A stretch of 34,081 bases of DNA from Planctomycetia bacterium (GTDB lineage Bacteria; Planctomycetota; UBA1135; GCA-002686595), in contig SYGM01000016.1 in NCBI GenBank assembly GCA_005799545.1, positions 1 to 34,081 on the forward strand, read 5' to 3'. Both the position numbers and the translations under genes were made by a program. Under the pieces are notes generated by a model. It was given only the letters and a program-made list of their open reading frames with translations, was not told where the DNA came from and ran no database searches. Below are positions 1 to 6,309 of the stretch, one piece after another. The first letter of the stretch is position 1; every line of letters starts with the position of its first letter.

Positions 1-186
1 AAAGCATGGCGGTCGCACTGCTCGGGGGATGCGCCGCGGGACGGCCGCGAGCTCCCAGGCCTCTTCCGTGCGCGGATCGGGCGGTGCCGGCGGACAGAGC
101 TTGTGCTCGAGGTGCGGCGTGTGGATCAGGTCCCAGCACCAAGCCTCGAGTGTGCCGTTGGGGGGAGGGGACAAGGGGGCGGTCAC
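1..186 (-). CDS. 5' end of a possible DUF455 (ferritin-like) protein, runs off the window
   Basis: An open minus-strand frame enters from the left edge. It reads about 60 residues from a possible GTG at 186 (a TTG at 174 is an alternative) with no stop. The readable part contains GTLEAWCWDLIHTPHLEHKL followed by CPPAPPD, and ends in a PRRIPRAVRPP stretch. From memory, the pattern 'GTLExW...T..LExKL.PP...P.RPP' resembles the N-terminus of DUF455/COG2833 ferritin-like proteins, whose function is poorly defined. No Shine-Dalgarno sequence is visible. The frame begins 8 bases after the CCA of the tRNA gene on the same strand, so the two may be co-transcribed. Family assignment is tentative because the metal-binding domain lies outside the window. 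Confidence 0.42.
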   Translation of the reverse strand, partial: MTAPLSPPPNGTLEAWCWDLIHTPHLEHKLCPPAPPDPRTEEAWELAAVPRRIPRAVRPPCF

Positions 187-194
187 GGGGAGGG

Positions 195-271
195 TGGTAC
201 GCCCGGCGGGATTCGAACCCACGACCTGCAGCTCCGGAGGCTGCCGCTCTATCCAGCTGAGCTACGGGCGC
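195..271 (-). tRNA. tRNA-Arg (anticodon CCG)
   Basis: The reverse strand folds into a full cloverleaf. The 7-bp acceptor stem is GCGCCCG with CGGGCGT, closed by a G-U pair. A D arm follows, then an anticodon stem GCAGC/GCTGC around the loop CTCCGGA, giving anticodon CCG, which reads Arg codon CGG. The T arm carries the usual TTCGAAT loop. Discriminator base A73 and an encoded CCA end at 195. Without CCA the gene is 198-271. Confidence 0.96.
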
Positions 272-380
272 CCAATGCGGTCCGGCATCCTACCAGCCGC
301 AGGCCGGTTCGCAGCCCACGGGGGCCCCAGAACCCGCGAAAGAATCTCGATCCGGACCTGAGTCCGGGGGCCTCCACCGA

Positions 381-400
381 GGGAACAATTTCCTGTTCCC
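381..400. repeat. 7-bp perfect inverted repeat upstream of the calcium-repeat protein gene
   Basis: The arms GGGAACA and TGTTCCC are separated by 6 bases. It lies in the 227-bp gap between the tRNA and the gene at 499. An A/T-rich stretch follows, with a T5 run near 408-413 and a TATACA hexamer at 443-448 that could serve as a -10 element. It could be an operator for the downstream gene or a weak hairpin; the sequence does not decide. Nothing else was seen in 272-498. Confidence 0.45.
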
Positions 401-498
401 TGGAAACTTTTTGTACCCCGCCCGGTTTTTTCCGGTAGGGGTTATACATAAGTAGGGCCGAGTCCTCAGGTCTTCCTGTCCCCGTTCGGATCTCTCTC

Positions 499-1473
499 AT
501 GAAACTCCCCATCCAACCGAACGTTCGAGTGAGCGTCACGTGGGCTGCGCCCATGGTGGCAGTCGCGGCGCTGGGATGTCTGCTGGGCTGGGAATTGGCC
601 GCACCGGAAGCGCTCGCGGCATACGAGAATCCGCCGACGATCGACAGGGATGACGATGGTGTTGTCGACGCACAGGAAACGATCCTGGGGACCAATGCCC
701 TGCGCGCGGACAGCGACGAGGACGGCTACAGCGATCTGGAAGAGCTCGCGCGCGGCAGTTCCCCGCTTTTTCCGCAGTCCACGCCGGGTTTTGAACGTCT
801 GCACATCGGCCTGACCTGCCGCGGCGGCGAAGAGAACCTGCACGCGGTGTTGGCCGTGTATCTGCCGGAGGGCAATCTGCGCGATGTCGGCGTGGAAGGC
901 GGTGTGCTGGTCAACGGCAACCGCTATCTCTCGCTGAGCCAGCTGGTCGTGCTGTCGAATGCGCGTCTGCGCTTCTACGAAGCGGTCAAGCCCGGCGCCA
1001 AGCTGGTGGTTTTCGATCTGCCCTTCTCGCCACGCTATGTGCGCGCACTCGGCGAGCTGAGCCTGTTCGCCGTGGTTCGCCACAGCCCGGGAGGCTTGAT
1101 TGCCTCGGCTGATGCCAAGCGTCTTGTCTCGGTCGGCTCCGTGATCGCCATGCAGATGCAAAACCCGCTGATCCTGGGGTCGGGCGGACTGCAGGGCAGT
1201 ACGACCGGTTCCGGCAGCTCGACAGGACTCAACCTCGGATCCATCTACGTGCCCCTGCCGGTGGCAGGAAGCAACGGGGAGAGCTACTGGGCGCCCGGCC
1301 AAGTCTGCGTGCAGCAGACCCAGACGGTCGCCATCGCGGGTGCCACCCTGACTCAGGAGGTTGTCTCTGCGGAGTGCCAGCTGGGTTGGGACGGCTTCTG
1401 CCCCCCGGATTGCGCCAGCAGTGTGGGTGACACCTACACGACGGTCGATCCCACGGTACTGATTGGCGGTTGA
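499..1473 (+). CDS. Secreted protein with thrombospondin type 3-like calcium repeats
   Basis: A 324-residue exported protein of unknown role. Residues about 12-41 form a hydrophobic signal segment ending in an Ala-rich site near 40. The mature N-terminus carries two Asp-rich loops, DRDDDGVVDAQE (49-60) and DSDEDGYSDLEE (71-82). These are spaced like thrombospondin type 3 repeats, which bind calcium in many surface proteins of this type of bacterium. The remaining 230 residues are not recognised. They look like beta-rich extracellular sequence with a Gly/Ser/Thr stretch around 228-245 and several Cys residues in the last 60 residues. The protein may sit at the cell surface or be released. ATG at 499 is chosen because it begins the signal peptide; no strong Shine-Dalgarno sequence is seen. 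The gene stands alone, ahead of the sigma-factor operon on the same strand. Confidence 0.75.
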   Translation: MKLPIQPNVRVSVTWAAPMVAVAALGCLLGWELAAPEALAAYENPPTIDRDDDGVVDAQETILGTNALRADSDEDGYSDLEELARGSSPLFPQSTPGFERLHIGLTCRGGEENLHAVLAVYLPEGNLRDVGVEGGVLVNGNRYLSLSQLVVLSNARLRFYEAVKPGAKLVVFDLPFSPRYVRALGELSLFAVVRHSPGGLIASADAKRLVSVGSVIAMQMQNPLILGSGGLQGSTTGSGSSTGLNLGSIYVPLPVAGSNGESYWAPGQVCVQQTQTVAIAGATLTQEVVSAECQLGWDGFCPPDCASSVGDTYTTVDPTVLIGG

Positions 1474-1478
1474 GCTCC

Positions 1479-1494
1479 TTATGGGGCCCCGTAA
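1479..1494 (+). terminator. GC-rich palindrome after the calcium-repeat gene, possible terminator
   Basis: TTATGGGG is followed directly by CCCCGTAA, an 8-bp inverted repeat with one G-U pair and no spare loop bases, 6 bases after the stop codon. A T6 run lies 16 bases further on (1510-1515), too far for a textbook intrinsic terminator. A TATGAT hexamer at 1499-1504 between them could instead be a -10 element for the next gene. Confidence 0.3.
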
Positions 1495-1592
1495 GAAGTA
1501 TGATGGAGGTTTTTTAACACCCTGCAGGCCTGCGAAGGCCCCATCCTCAGCCTGGTCGTGCAGGAAGCTCCCTGTCGCACCCGGAGAATCCC

Positions 1593-1618
1593 GGAACCCC
1601 GAGGGGAATTCGCTCGTC
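1593..1618 (+). promoter_or_regulatory. Candidate ECF-type promoter of the sigma factor gene
   Basis: GGAAC (1593-1597) is followed after 17 bases by CGTC (1615-1618). This is the -35/-10 arrangement used by many ECF sigma factors of the RpoE/SigE/SigW type. Transcription would begin near 1625, directly ahead of the GGAGG ribosome-binding site at 1626-1630 and the TTG start at 1639. Many ECF genes are self-activated from such a promoter. The match is to a short motif in GC-rich DNA, so chance is not excluded. Confidence 0.4.
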
Positions 1619-1638
1619 CACCCTTGGAGGGCCCAATC

Positions 1639-2244
1639 TTGAAGACCGATCCGGATCGCCTGCTCGTGGAAGCCTGCCAGTCCTCGCGGACCAGCGGGCT
1701 CGAAGGTGCGTTCCGCGATCTGTACGACGCCTACAAGGATCGGGTCTACAACGTCTGTTACCGGATCACCGGCAATGCCAGCGACGCGCTCGATGCCTCG
1801 CAGGAGACCTTCGGAATCCTGTTCCGCAAGATCTACGACTTCCGCTTCGAGTCCAAGTTCTCGAGCTGGGTATACCGGATCGCCGTCAACGCCAGCATCG
1901 ACCTGAAGCGCCGCAGCGGTGCCCGCCACACGATCTCGCTGGAGGCAACCGACGAACACACGCACGAGTCGGTGCAGGCCAACCTGCGCGATGAGCGAGT
2001 GGAGGCCCCGCTGGCGGCGGCCTCCCGGCACGAGTTGGCGGGCGAAGTTCAAACCGCAATCGGCCGCCTGTCGCCCAAGATGCGCGCCATCACAGTGCTG
2101 CGCTACGTGGAAAACCAGTCCTACGAAGAGATCGCCGAAACCCTTCAGATCTCCATCGGGACGGTCAAGTCGCGCCTCTCTCGGGCGCACGATGCCTTGG
2201 ATCGGGAACTCACCCCAGTGCTCGACCAGTATTATCTCCGCTGA
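1639..2244 (+). CDS. ECF-family RNA polymerase sigma factor
   Basis: A 201-residue sigma-70-family factor of the extracytoplasmic-function group. Region 2 spans about residues 24-95 and includes the region 2.1-2.4 pattern with DLYDAYKDRVYNVCYRITG and FSSWVYRIAVNASIDLKRR. A variable linker follows. Region 4 covers the last 60 residues, with a helix-turn-helix around YEEIAETLQISIGTVKSRLSR, which would contact the -35 element. The frame is open back to a GTG at 1558, but TTG at 1639 is preferred. It has GGAGG at 8 bases' spacing, gives the usual ECF length, and keeps the candidate promoter (1593-1618) outside the gene. The next two genes encode an anti-sigma factor and an RseB-like lipoprotein, so this is probably an envelope-stress switch comparable in layout to rpoE-rseA-rseB. 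Confidence 0.93.
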   Translation: MKTDPDRLLVEACQSSRTSGLEGAFRDLYDAYKDRVYNVCYRITGNASDALDASQETFGILFRKIYDFRFESKFSSWVYRIAVNASIDLKRRSGARHTISLEATDEHTHESVQANLRDERVEAPLAAASRHELAGEVQTAIGRLSPKMRAITVLRYVENQSYEEIAETLQISIGTVKSRLSRAHDALDRELTPVLDQYYLR

Positions 2245-2253
2245 ACGCTCGCC

Positions 2254-2955
2254 ATGAACTCCCCCTGCCCCTCAGACCACGATCGCTTCTGGCAGTCCGC
2301 TGCCGAACTCGATCCCTTGCTCCAGGCGCACCTCGCAGAGTGCGTAACCTGTCATGCGCGCCAGCAGCGTGCCCAGCTCGCTGTCCGCCTGTTGCGTGCC
2401 TTGCCCGCGCAGCGCGCGCCCCTGGCTCTCGACGGAGCAGTTGTCGCGGCTCTGCACGCCGGCACGCGTCAGGAGCGAGCGATTCAGCAGGTGAGTGCGC
2501 TGACGCGCCAAGAGGTTCCGGCAGAGCTGAACTCGCGGGTGGAAGACGCGCTGGTCTGGACCGCGGAGCAGCCGGCACCGGCCGAGCTCGAAGTGCGCCT
2601 GAGGGCTGAGCTTGCCGCGCCGAGCGAAGCGATGTCGCGTCGCTTCCTGGGTCGGCTCGATCGTCTGCGTGCCCCGCAGGATCTGGATCAGCGCCTGACC
2701 GTGCCCGCTCGCAGCTCCTCGCGCCGCCGTGCCTTTGCCTTTGTGGGCGCGCTTCTGTTGGTGATGGGTCTGGGTTCGCTGGCCTTGCAGCGCTGGGGAG
2801 CCGAGCTGTCCTCCTCGCAGCAGCAGCCGCGCGTGGCGGTCCAATGGAACATCGAGGTCATCGAAAGCGCGGAAGGACTTGATCCAGTGTCCCGTGCGTT
2901 GATCGGCGGACTCAGCGGCGGCGCGAGCGAAGTGCTCGGGAAGGAGAAGCTGTGA
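2254..2955 (+). CDS. Membrane-bound zinc-type anti-sigma factor
   Basis: A 233-residue protein beginning 9 bases after the sigma gene. Near the N-terminus is His26-x3-Cys30-x2-Cys33 (HLAECVTC), the core of zinc-binding anti-sigma domains. A long Ala/Glu/Arg-rich helical region follows. One transmembrane helix lies around residues 158-180, after a run of Arg, followed by a short extracytoplasmic tail of about 50 residues. This topology (cytoplasmic sigma-binding domain, single membrane span, exported tail) is standard for regulators that hold an ECF sigma factor until the tail is cut by proteases. The overall sequence is diverged, so the call rests on the zinc motif, topology and position. Its stop overlaps the GTG of the next gene by 4 bases, so translation is probably coupled. 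Confidence 0.8.
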   Translation: MNSPCPSDHDRFWQSAAELDPLLQAHLAECVTCHARQQRAQLAVRLLRALPAQRAPLALDGAVVAALHAGTRQERAIQQVSALTRQEVPAELNSRVEDALVWTAEQPAPAELEVRLRAELAAPSEAMSRRFLGRLDRLRAPQDLDQRLTVPARSSSRRRAFAFVGALLLVMGLGSLALQRWGAELSSSQQQPRVAVQWNIEVIESAEGLDPVSRALIGGLSGGASEVLGKEKL

Positions 2956-3950
2956 AGCACCTTCTTTTCCTGTCTCTTTGCGTGCTGACCCTGCTCGGCG
3001 CTGGCTGTTCGCAACAGTCCGAATCGCAGGAGCCGGCAACGCTCGCTCTGACGAGCGGCGGTCCGCTCGCCGGTTTTCTGGAGCGCATCCCCAAGGCGCC
3101 GTTCACCACACGCTACTACGCGCGTCGCCGCATCGTGCAGAACCACATGCGCGCGGGTGGAGTTCCGCAGGTCTTCGAATACACAGAGCGCGTCTGGTCC
3201 AATGGCCAAGGCGGCTTCCGGGTCGAGCCGGAACAGTTGATCCAGCCGACACTGTCAGCCTCCCAGACCAACCTGTTCCTGCTGCTGCAAAGCGCGCGCG
3301 AAGGCTTCATGTACCGCGTGCGCGACTTCCGCGTGCAGGATCTGCGTCTGTTCCTGCGCGGCTACCAGCTGCAGATCATCGGCTCGCATCTGGCGGTGGC
3401 CGGACAGGCTTGTGAGCGTCTGCGCGTCACGAGTTCCGGTGCCAGCGGATACCACGAGCTGGACGTGGCTCCGCAGACGGGCCTGATCCTGCGCTGCGTG
3501 GAGTTCGATGCCAACGGATCGGAACTCGGCCGCATGGAGACGCTCGAATACAACTCGACCCCTGATCTGTCGCAGGTAACCCTTTACCAGGATCTGCCGG
3601 TGCAGGATCTGGATCTCGCGAACACGCAGCCGCAATTGGGCTTCCAGCTGCGCGCGCCGGGCTTCATTCCCAGCAGCTATGAGCTTGTGAAGGCGGAGCG
3701 AGTCGATCTGGCGAATGAGACCTGGGCGCGTCTCTCATACACCGACGGCGCGGAGCAGGTCTTCTTTTTGCATCGCCGCATCGGCGGAGGTCTGACGGCG
3801 ACCGACCCGCTCGCCAAGCACAACCTGCGCGTGTTCACGGTCGGTCCCTGGACCATGCTGGATGCTACTGTGAACAACCACCGCTTCCTCGCAGCGGGCC
3901 GTCTGGGTAAGGACCAGCTCCAGCTGATGGTTGAGTCGGCCATTCCCTGA
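2952..3950 (+). CDS. RseB/MucB-like sigma-regulatory lipoprotein
   Basis: A 332-residue predicted lipoprotein with a signal peptide ending in the lipobox LGAGC (Cys19). The GTG start overlaps the preceding TGA and follows an AAGGAG site, so the start is well supported. Residues about 40-205 resemble the LolA-like fold of RseB/MucB: YQLQIIGSHLAVAGQACERL, then a segment with TGLILRCVEFDANGSELGRM, matching the RseB region on substrate storage and lipoprotein-derived stress sensing. Residues about 220-330 resemble the small RseB C-terminal domain (APGFIPSSYELV, then LSYTDGAEQVFFLHRR). In gamma-proteobacteria RseB binds the exported part of the anti-sigma factor RseA and shields it from proteolysis. 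The position after an anti-sigma gene supports the same job here. The resemblance is judged by eye and identity is low. Confidence 0.72.
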   Translation: MKHLLFLSLCVLTLLGAGCSQQSESQEPATLALTSGGPLAGFLERIPKAPFTTRYYARRRIVQNHMRAGGVPQVFEYTERVWSNGQGGFRVEPEQLIQPTLSASQTNLFLLLQSAREGFMYRVRDFRVQDLRLFLRGYQLQIIGSHLAVAGQACERLRVTSSGASGYHELDVAPQTGLILRCVEFDANGSELGRMETLEYNSTPDLSQVTLYQDLPVQDLDLANTQPQLGFQLRAPGFIPSSYELVKAERVDLANETWARLSYTDGAEQVFFLHRRIGGGLTATDPLAKHNLRVFTVGPWTMLDATVNNHRFLAAGRLGKDQLQLMVESAIP

Positions 3951-4030
3951 CCTGCGGGTGGAAGATCTTTCCATCCCGGTCCGGCGACCGTGACGGAATC
4001 CCCGGTGTAACTTTCATTGGAAAGCCACCG

Positions 4031-4498
4031 ATGAACGAGCAGCCGCAGGATGACCAGTTTCAGGAGTCCTCTCTCGACTCCACCGAGTATCGCGAGCGCC
4101 TGATGCGCAAGCTGAACTGCCTGATCGCAGTGCTCGAGGTCGCAACGGCCAAGGTTCGCAAGAACATCCAGGAGCCGGCTGCGGATGTCGATCGCCTCAG
4201 CCGCATCCAGAGCAATCTGCAGAACACGCTCGATGTCTGCCTGCGAGCCCGCACGGCTCTGGAGCGTCGCGAGACGCTGCCTGCGGAGCTGCCCGCCAAC
4301 CTCAACCAGGTGATCGCGGACTCTCGCCAGCTGAAAAGCGGCATGCATCAAGTCCCCATGCCTCCGGTGCGCCGGGGCAAGGCACCCGAGCTCAACCCGC
4401 TGCAGAAGGCGAAGCTCGCCGGTCGCGGACCGATCCAGCGCGAGGAGCTTGCGGAGACCGACTTCGACGAGCTCGCCCGCAGGCTGCAAGGCTTCTGA
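4031..4498 (+). CDS. Hypothetical helical protein
   Basis: A 155-residue soluble protein that I do not recognise. It has no signal peptide or membrane segment. Residues about 18-100 are predicted to be long, charged helices with heptad-like spacing (LMRKLNCLIAVLEVATAKV, then regular Leu/Ile/Ala positions). This suggests a coiled coil or helical bundle with a partner protein. A Pro-rich basic linker follows around 108-135, and the end is acidic, then basic. GGAAAG at about 4018-4023 lies ahead of the ATG. It starts 80 bases after the RseB-like gene on the same strand and may belong to the same transcript. Length, codon use and the clear start support a real gene. No function can be inferred from sequence. 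Confidence 0.7.
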   Translation: MNEQPQDDQFQESSLDSTEYRERLMRKLNCLIAVLEVATAKVRKNIQEPAADVDRLSRIQSNLQNTLDVCLRARTALERRETLPAELPANLNQVIADSRQLKSGMHQVPMPPVRRGKAPELNPLQKAKLAGRGPIQREELAETDFDELARRLQGF

Positions 4499-4539
4499 GA
4501 GCGCCTTTCGCTCCGTTCGGGAGAGCCGTTCGGGAGAGC
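4499..4539. terminator. Hairpin plus 13-bp tandem repeat between converging genes
   Basis: GAGCG-CCTTT-CGCTC (4499-4513) forms a 5-bp stem immediately after the stop of the hypothetical gene. It is followed by two exact copies of the 13-mer CGTTCGGGAGAGC (4514-4526 and 4527-4539). The site lies between converging transcripts, where a bidirectional terminator would be expected, but there is no U run. Confidence 0.4.
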
Positions 4540-4563
4540 CTTGGTGATCAGCAGTGTCGGCCG

Positions 4564-5385
4564 TCAGTGGCCCCACGACCGCAGGTAGCGGAAATCGTGG
4601 TTGACCGTGCGCTCGCTGAGCTTGGCGATCACCGGCGGCATGCGCTTGTACTGGTTGAGTGCCATTCGCCGCACGATGTTGCGCACGAAATCGGGTGCGA
4701 AGCCGCGCCCGATCAGTTCGGTTTCGCTGCGTCGCTCGTCGACCATCTCGAACAGCAGCGCGTCCAGATCGCGGTATGAGTGTCCGATCTCGGCCTCATC
4801 GGTCTGGCCTTCGAACAGATCCGCGCTCGGTGCCTTCTCCAGCACGCACTCGGGCAGGCCCAGATGACGGGCCAGCTGGAAAACCTGGTGCTTGTACAGA
4901 TCGCCGAGCGGGTTGAGCGCGCTGGCGGAGTCGCCGAACTGCGTGGAGTAGCCCAGCAGGATCTCTGTCTTGTTGCTCGTGCCGATCACGAGACCCTTCC
5001 ACTCCACGGACAAGTCGTACAGCACGATCATGCGCGAGCGCGCCATCGCGTTGCCACGCCGCATGCGATCTGCGGTCGGCACCTGCGCGAAGTATCCGTC
5101 CACCATGGCGCTGATGTCGACCTTGCGGGTCGCGATGCCCAGTGCGGCGGCCACGGTGCGCGCATCCGCCTCGCTCGACGGGTTCGAGGTGCGGTAAGGC
5201 ATCATCACGCCGAGCACCTGATCGGCACCGAAGGCGCGCGCTGCCAGAGCCGCGCTGAGCGCGGAGTCGATGCCGCCGGAAAGACCAAGCACGGCGCGCC
5301 GGAAGCCGAACTTGCCTGCTTCCTTGCGCAGGAACTGCACGAGCATGCGCTCGGCGAGGTCGCACTGGATGTCGAGGCGGTTCAT
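4564..5385 (-). CDS. nadE: NAD+ synthetase, synthetase (amidotransferase acceptor) subunit
   Basis: A 273-residue NAD synthetase of the short NH3-dependent type. It converts nicotinic acid adenine dinucleotide, ATP and ammonia to NAD+, the last step of NAD biosynthesis. The ATP pyrophosphatase loop SGGIDS is at residues 36-41. Family segments include GVMMPYRTSNPSSEADA, GTSNKTEILLGYSTQFGD and KAPSADLFEGQTDEAEIG. The length matches stand-alone NadE; glutamine-dependent enzymes are about 540-680 residues because a nitrilase domain is fused at the N-terminus. Here that domain is encoded by the upstream gene, whose stop overlaps this ATG by 4 bases. The two proteins probably form one glutamine-using enzyme. 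Confidence 0.95.
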   Translation of the reverse strand: MNRLDIQCDLAERMLVQFLRKEAGKFGFRRAVLGLSGGIDSALSAALAARAFGADQVLGVMMPYRTSNPSSEADARTVAAALGIATRKVDISAMVDGYFAQVPTADRMRRGNAMARSRMIVLYDLSVEWKGLVIGTSNKTEILLGYSTQFGDSASALNPLGDLYKHQVFQLARHLGLPECVLEKAPSADLFEGQTDEAEIGHSYRDLDALLFEMVDERRSETELIGRGFAPDFVRNIVRRMALNQYKRMPPVIAKLSERTVNHDFRYLRSWGH

Positions 5386-6239
5386 GGGCCGCGCTGACCG
5401 CAGATGCGGGCGATTTCCGCCGCGACCAGCTGTGGCTTTTCATCGCGGCGCAGGGGTGTCGCGACCCGTGCGCGCCGCAGCGTCTCGGAGTCGACTTGGC
5501 AGGACAGCGAGCCGGTCTCGAGCAAGGGCAGGCGCGCCGTCTCCTCGCCGAAGGGATCCACGACGCGCGAACCGCCGGAGAAGATCAGACCGTCCTCGCT
5601 CCCGGCGCGATTGACATAGAGGATCCAGGTCTGAAACAGCAGCGCCATCGCATCCTGCAGTCGATTCCACACACGTGCGCTGTGCAGTCCTTCCTCACCG
5701 CCCGCGCGAATGCCGCGTCCCGGGCTCGCCGAGGGCACGATGATTGCATCGGCTTCACCGAGGAAGTGCAGCCACGCCGCGCTGAAGTGCCACATGTCCT
5801 CGCAGATCAGGATGCCCAGACGCCCGTGCCGCGACTCGACGATGCGGAAGCCCTCGCCCGGCGCGAAGTCGCGGGCATCGTCGAACATGCCGTATGTCAC
5901 CAGATGGACCTTGCGGTGGATCCCGACGATGCGTCCGTCCTCGAAAAGAGCGTAGGAGTTGTAGAGTCGCTCATCCGAACCGCGCTCGACGAAGCCGACG
6001 CCGAGCGTCACCTCCCGGGAGAGCTCGCGCAGCGGCTGAAGGCGCGCATCCTCGACGCGCAGGGCCACTTCGGGCGTCTGATCCCGGAGAAAATAGCCCG
6101 TCAGCGAGAGCTCAGGGAACAGGACCAGCTGAGCGCCCCGCTGCAGCGCGGAGCGGGCCTGCGCGATGTGCATCGCGAGGTTGGCATCCAGATTGCCCAG
6201 CGTAGGATCGATCTGCGAAAGTTCGACGCGGCATTGCAT
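5382..6239 (-). CDS. Nitrilase-family protein, probable glutaminase subunit of NAD synthetase
   Basis: A 285-residue carbon-nitrogen hydrolase with the full catalytic triad: Glu43 (FPELSLTGY), Lys110 (HRKVHL) and Cys146 (LICEDMW). Near the Lys it carries KVHLVTYGMFDDARDFAPG. This closely follows the K-x-L-x-x-Y-G-x-F-D-x-x-R-x-F signature of the glutaminase domain in glutamine-dependent NAD synthetases, and is more specific than nitrilases in general. It would release ammonia from glutamine for the downstream NadE. The frame is open further upstream, but ATG at 6239 places the first strand (VELSQIDPTLGN) where the family begins; an ATG at 6260 is a weaker alternative. The ATGA overlap with nadE indicates coupled expression and probably a fixed subunit ratio. 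Confidence 0.88.
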   Translation of the reverse strand: MQCRVELSQIDPTLGNLDANLAMHIAQARSALQRGAQLVLFPELSLTGYFLRDQTPEVALRVEDARLQPLRELSREVTLGVGFVERGSDERLYNSYALFEDGRIVGIHRKVHLVTYGMFDDARDFAPGEGFRIVESRHGRLGILICEDMWHFSAAWLHFLGEADAIIVPSASPGRGIRAGGEEGLHSARVWNRLQDAMALLFQTWILYVNRAGSEDGLIFSGGSRVVDPFGEETARLPLLETGSLSCQVDSETLRRARVATPLRRDEKPQLVAAEIARICGQRGP

Positions 6240-6309
6240 GAGAGGGAGCAAGGATAGCATTTCTCCCGCGGAATCCCGCGCGAGGCCTACGGGAGCGTAA
6301 TCTGGGGGC

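Noticed and set aside
6-438. Plus-strand short frames over the tRNA
   Set aside because: They run across a well-formed tRNA on the other strand and have no recognisable product.
466-2190. 574-residue minus-strand open frame
   Set aside because: It lies opposite the calcium-repeat and sigma-factor genes, which have clear family motifs. Long antisense frames are expected in GC-rich DNA, and its product matches nothing.
3960-3976. Palindrome around AGATCT after the RseB-like gene as terminator
   Set aside because: The arms are short and imperfect (GGAAGATCTTTCC), and there is no U run; not distinguishable from chance.
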